Below, one piece after another: positions 61,365-64,000 of a stretch of DNA of 64,000 nt. The DNA comes from Silene latifolia (taxonomy: Eukaryota; Streptophyta; Magnoliopsida; Caryophyllales; Caryophyllaceae). Every line of letters begins with the position of its first letter. Position 1 is the first letter of the stretch. The stretch spans positions 47,655,456 to 47,719,455 of the forward strand of contig NC_133529.1 of NCBI RefSeq assembly GCF_048544455.1, given 5' to 3'. The translations under genes and the position numbers were made by a program. A model generated the notes under the pieces. It was not told where the DNA came from, searched no databases, and saw nothing but the letters and a program-made list of their open reading frames with translations.

Positions 61365-62454
61365 ATTAGTCTAATTAGAAGAGCATGTTCTTCTTATCAA
61401 TAATTAGTGTAGTTAATATCAATCAAATATCTCTTTAATATTGTAATCAAGTATTAATCAAGTTTTAATCCAAGTTTTAGTTCTTCAATCTCTCTTTTGT
61501 TCATCCTTTATTTTGGGTAATTGAAGATTATTTGGGTTATTGTTGGGAGATTGACAACCTCTCAATCAAGCATTCAAGTACTTCTATTATTCTTGCTTTA
61601 TTATTGGAATCATTAGTAGGTATAATCTCTTAATCCCTTTTTAATTATTGCTAATTACTTTTATTTGTTCATCATGTTTCACTTTGTTAGTATGATTGAC
61701 AACCTTGCTAGCATGTTCAACATGATAATGAGTGAGTAGTCTCTTAGCTAGGGTTAATGGGTGATTAGGGGAAACCAACATGGGGAATGATTCATGCTTA
61801 AATTAATATGCTTTCATGTTTTATTTGCTTGCTTGTTTTGATCTCAACTCATGCACATGTTATATTTGATGAAATGCTAAGCCTATGAATCCTTGCATTT
61901 ACTATCATCTCCTATCTTTTGAATGAGACTTGTAAGACATAACCCAACTCGAGTCTCATTAGACCATGCATGTTGTTGAGTAGGGAAGATTAAGTCGACT
62001 TGTAGGTGTTGTACAATCTAATCGATTCGGCTCCGGGACCCAAACTTTCCTAGGATTGTAAGATATAACCCAACTCAATCCATCACAACAATAATTGCTT
62101 GCTTATAATTTGAGAACATGTTTGTATGATCATGTCCCATGATTCCCCTATGATCCCATGACACCCTAGTGCCTTTAATCAATTGTTTACACCCCTTTAA
62201 TTCATCTTGCTTGTTTTATTTTCATTGCTATTTTAGTTTAGTAACCTTCTACATCAACCCAATTTGTGACACCCCTTAGACACCACTAGTTACAATAGAA
62301 TTCTCATTTCAACTCCCGTCCCTTGGGATCCGACCTTTACTTGCCTCTTTACTAATTGTAGAGTTGCTTGTGGAGCTATAAATTGTGTTTTGATTCGACC
62401 GTGACCAACGACCACATCTTAATTTGTGAACACTTAGCGGGATCGCATCAAAAA

Positions 62455-62471
62455 TGGCGCCGTTGCCGGGG
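62455..62471 (+). other. Primer-binding site of element E (tRNA-Asp)
   Basis: TGGCGCCGTTGCCGGGG, complementary to the 3' end of plant tRNA-Asp, four bases after the LTR. Typical of Athila. Confidence 0.92.
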
Positions 62472-62590
62472 ACGGTGTTTGTTTGATTTAGATTTCTTTT
62501 TATTGTTATTAGTTGTGTCTTTCTTCGCCTTGAGGAAGTAAAACTCCTCAAGGTTTGTTCTAATTGTTTTCGAGTTGTTTGATATTTTGC

Positions 62591-64000
62591 ATGTCTAGAA
62601 GGTTACAAGGTGATTTGTTACCTTTTGACCGTGAAATCGAAAGAACCTTGACGAACAATAGGAGACTTGTTAGGAGGAATTTGAGAGGTGTTAGTGAAGT
62701 TGTTCAACCCACTAGTGAGTTTGTCAATCCTTTCGCAATAGAAGGAGAAGAAAACCCATTACACAATACCCCACAAAATCCACCTACAATGCCAAAATTC
62801 TCGTCACACTCCGTACCCACCGAGGAGAATCTACCAAATGGTACTCCTACACCACAACATCTCACCGGAAATTTTATTGCCAAGTCCGCCTTCATCCAAT
62901 TAGTTGAGAGGAGCCAATTCGGGGGGATGCCTAGTGAAGGCCCTCATTCTCATATGGAAACCTTTTGCGATTATTGTGATGCTATCTCTCAAACGGGCGT
63001 GACTCATACCAAATTAGATGGGTCTTATTTCCTTTTTCCTTAATCGGCACCGCGAAGCAATGGTTGAAGGGCCTTGATAAGGCCACCCTTGGAATAGATT
63101 CTTGGAATAAGTTGGCTCTAGCTTTCTACAAAAAATTCTACCCACCGGAAAAGACTAACATGCTAAGAGCTCAAATTACGGGTTTTAAGCAAAGGGATGA
63201 AGAGTCTTTGTATGAAGCTTGGGAGCGGTTCAAGGGAATTTGTCGCTCATGTCCTCACCATGGACTTAGCGAATGGTTTTTGGTGCAACAATTTTGGAAC
63301 GGTCTTTATGAAGACTCAAGAAATATCCTTAATATGGGATCGAATGGGATGTTCACCGAGGTTGATGACAACCAAACTTGGAGCAAAATTGAAGAGATGG
63401 CAATCCACAATTCACAATATAGTAGGCCTCGCAAGGCTACTAGAGGAGGAAAGCACGAAGTGGACGCCGTTACTCAATTAGGTGCCCAACTAAGCTCCCA
63501 TATCGATACTATCAACTTGAAGTTTGAACAAGCTATGGCTAGACTTGAGGAAAACTCAAAATCATCAAAGCATCATGTTAATGCCATGACGGCATCCTCA
63601 TCAATCCCAAGTGGGATATGTGAGAATTGTGGAACTTTGGGTCATGACCCAAGTGAGTGTAGGGGAACAACCGAACAAGTTAATGCTTTCCAAGCATATA
63701 AAAGTGGTACCCCTTATTCAAATTTTTACAATGAGAATACCAAATTCCATCCAAATCTCTCATACAAAAGCCAAAATGTTCAAAACCCTCAAACAACATA
63801 CACTCCACCACCCATGAGAAACCAAAATCAAAGACCCTTTTTCAATCAAAACCAAAGTTACCAAAATCAAAATCCATACAATCACCAAAATGACCAAGGT
63901 TTTGATGTCCAAAAAGCGGTCCTCCAAATGCAAAAGAATCAACAAGAATTTTTCACTCAAATGCAAAAAGATAGCCAAGCAAAGGAAACCACCATCAACA
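62591..64000 (+). pseudogene. Athila gag, one frameshift, runs off the window
   Basis: Starts MSRRLQGDLLPFDREIER at 62591. The N-terminal frame holds FGGMPSEGPHSHMETFCDYC and GVTHT, then a 1-bp loss near 63006-63010 moves the reading to a second frame that is open to 64000: VLFPFSLIGTAKQWLKGL, FYKKFYPPEKTNMLRAQI, EESLYEAWERFKGICRSCPH (Retrotrans_gag domain), then the zinc knuckle CENCGTLGHDPSEC near 63620-63660 and a long Asn/Gln-rich tail. Apart from the single shift I saw no stop, so the copy is young. Pol would follow right of the window. Confidence 0.87.

Larger units (their letters stand above)
60695..62450 (+). repeat. 5' LTR of Athila element E
   Basis: 1756 bp, TGATGTGACCATAATTGGCG...GGGATCGCATCA. 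Homologous throughout to the solo LTR at 12903-14487 (inverted). Contains a dense array of (C)AATCCG-AG-CGGATT-type words at 61039-61215. Confidence 0.92.
60695..64000 (+). mobile_element. Athila (Gypsy) element E, 5' part
   Basis: 5' LTR 60695-62450, tRNA-Asp primer site 62455, gag from 62591 to the window end. It is inserted in element C just after gag; CCCCT (60690-60694) is the expected target duplication. Confidence 0.9.

Overview
The window is plant nuclear DNA made almost entirely of transposable elements. Features that point to a flowering plant, probably a eudicot with a large repeat-rich genome, are Copia and Gypsy LTR retrotransposons with plant initiator-Met and tRNA-Asp primer sites, a PIF/Harbinger element, Stowaway and Tourist-type MITEs, a TTG-tailed SINE, a plant L1-type LINE end and a plant subtilase fragment. 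I cannot name the species. There is no intact host gene. The only host-gene remnant is the 5' end of a subtilisin-like protease at 6910-7300, cut by an LTR element. No rRNA, tRNA or CRISPR was seen.

Left part (1-15475). A non-coding LTR retrotransposon (1-6909; its left LTR is cut by the window edge) is inserted in the subtilase. Its interior has no pol but carries a long series of short stem-loops whose 5-nt loops follow the pattern TNNGT. Then come a Tourist-type MITE (TTA duplication), a Stowaway MITE (TA duplication), a 1-kb Mutator-like MITE (9-bp duplication) and a SINE remnant (19-bp duplication). A 5.8-kb PIF/Harbinger transposon (9592-15414) follows. It has a two-exon Myb/SANT-like accessory gene and a DDE transposase, and the transposase N-terminus is split by an Athila-like solo LTR (12903-14487). 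The Harbinger element itself landed inside a small Stowaway MITE.

Middle part (15890-44355). This is a Russian-doll stack. A Copia 3' fragment (15890-17322) is interrupted by an Athila-like LTR. That LTR is split by a minus-strand Copia element (17607-42490, duplication CTAGG). The 3' LTR of that Copia is split by a minus-strand Tekay-like Gypsy element (18123-34114, duplication CCAAT). The interior of the Gypsy element is split by a plus-strand Copia element (23691-32496, duplication CACAC). The same Athila-like LTR also took a second hit from a Tekay-like solo LTR (42957-44310, duplication TTTAT). The Gypsy element of the stack has no gag-pol but encodes a plant-retroelement ORF1-type protein with three in-frame TAG codons.

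Right part (44356-64000). A Gypsy-derived stretch with microsatellites is followed by a truncated Copia element carrying a 5'-truncated LINE, a Tekay-like LTR fragment, two minus-strand Copia LTRs, and a plus-strand Copia with an almost intact gag (56256-60694). An Athila element (60695 to beyond the window) is inserted right after that gag. Its gag is nearly complete, with one frameshift, and runs off the window end.

Two patterns cut across the annotation. (1) LTRs of two different Gypsy lineages carry arrays of short palindromes with the shared layout arm-CG-NN-CG-arm, the arms differing from family to family. (2) Retroelement interiors that have lost coding capacity are unusually rich in perfect short hairpins, most strikingly the TNNGT-loop series in the first element.
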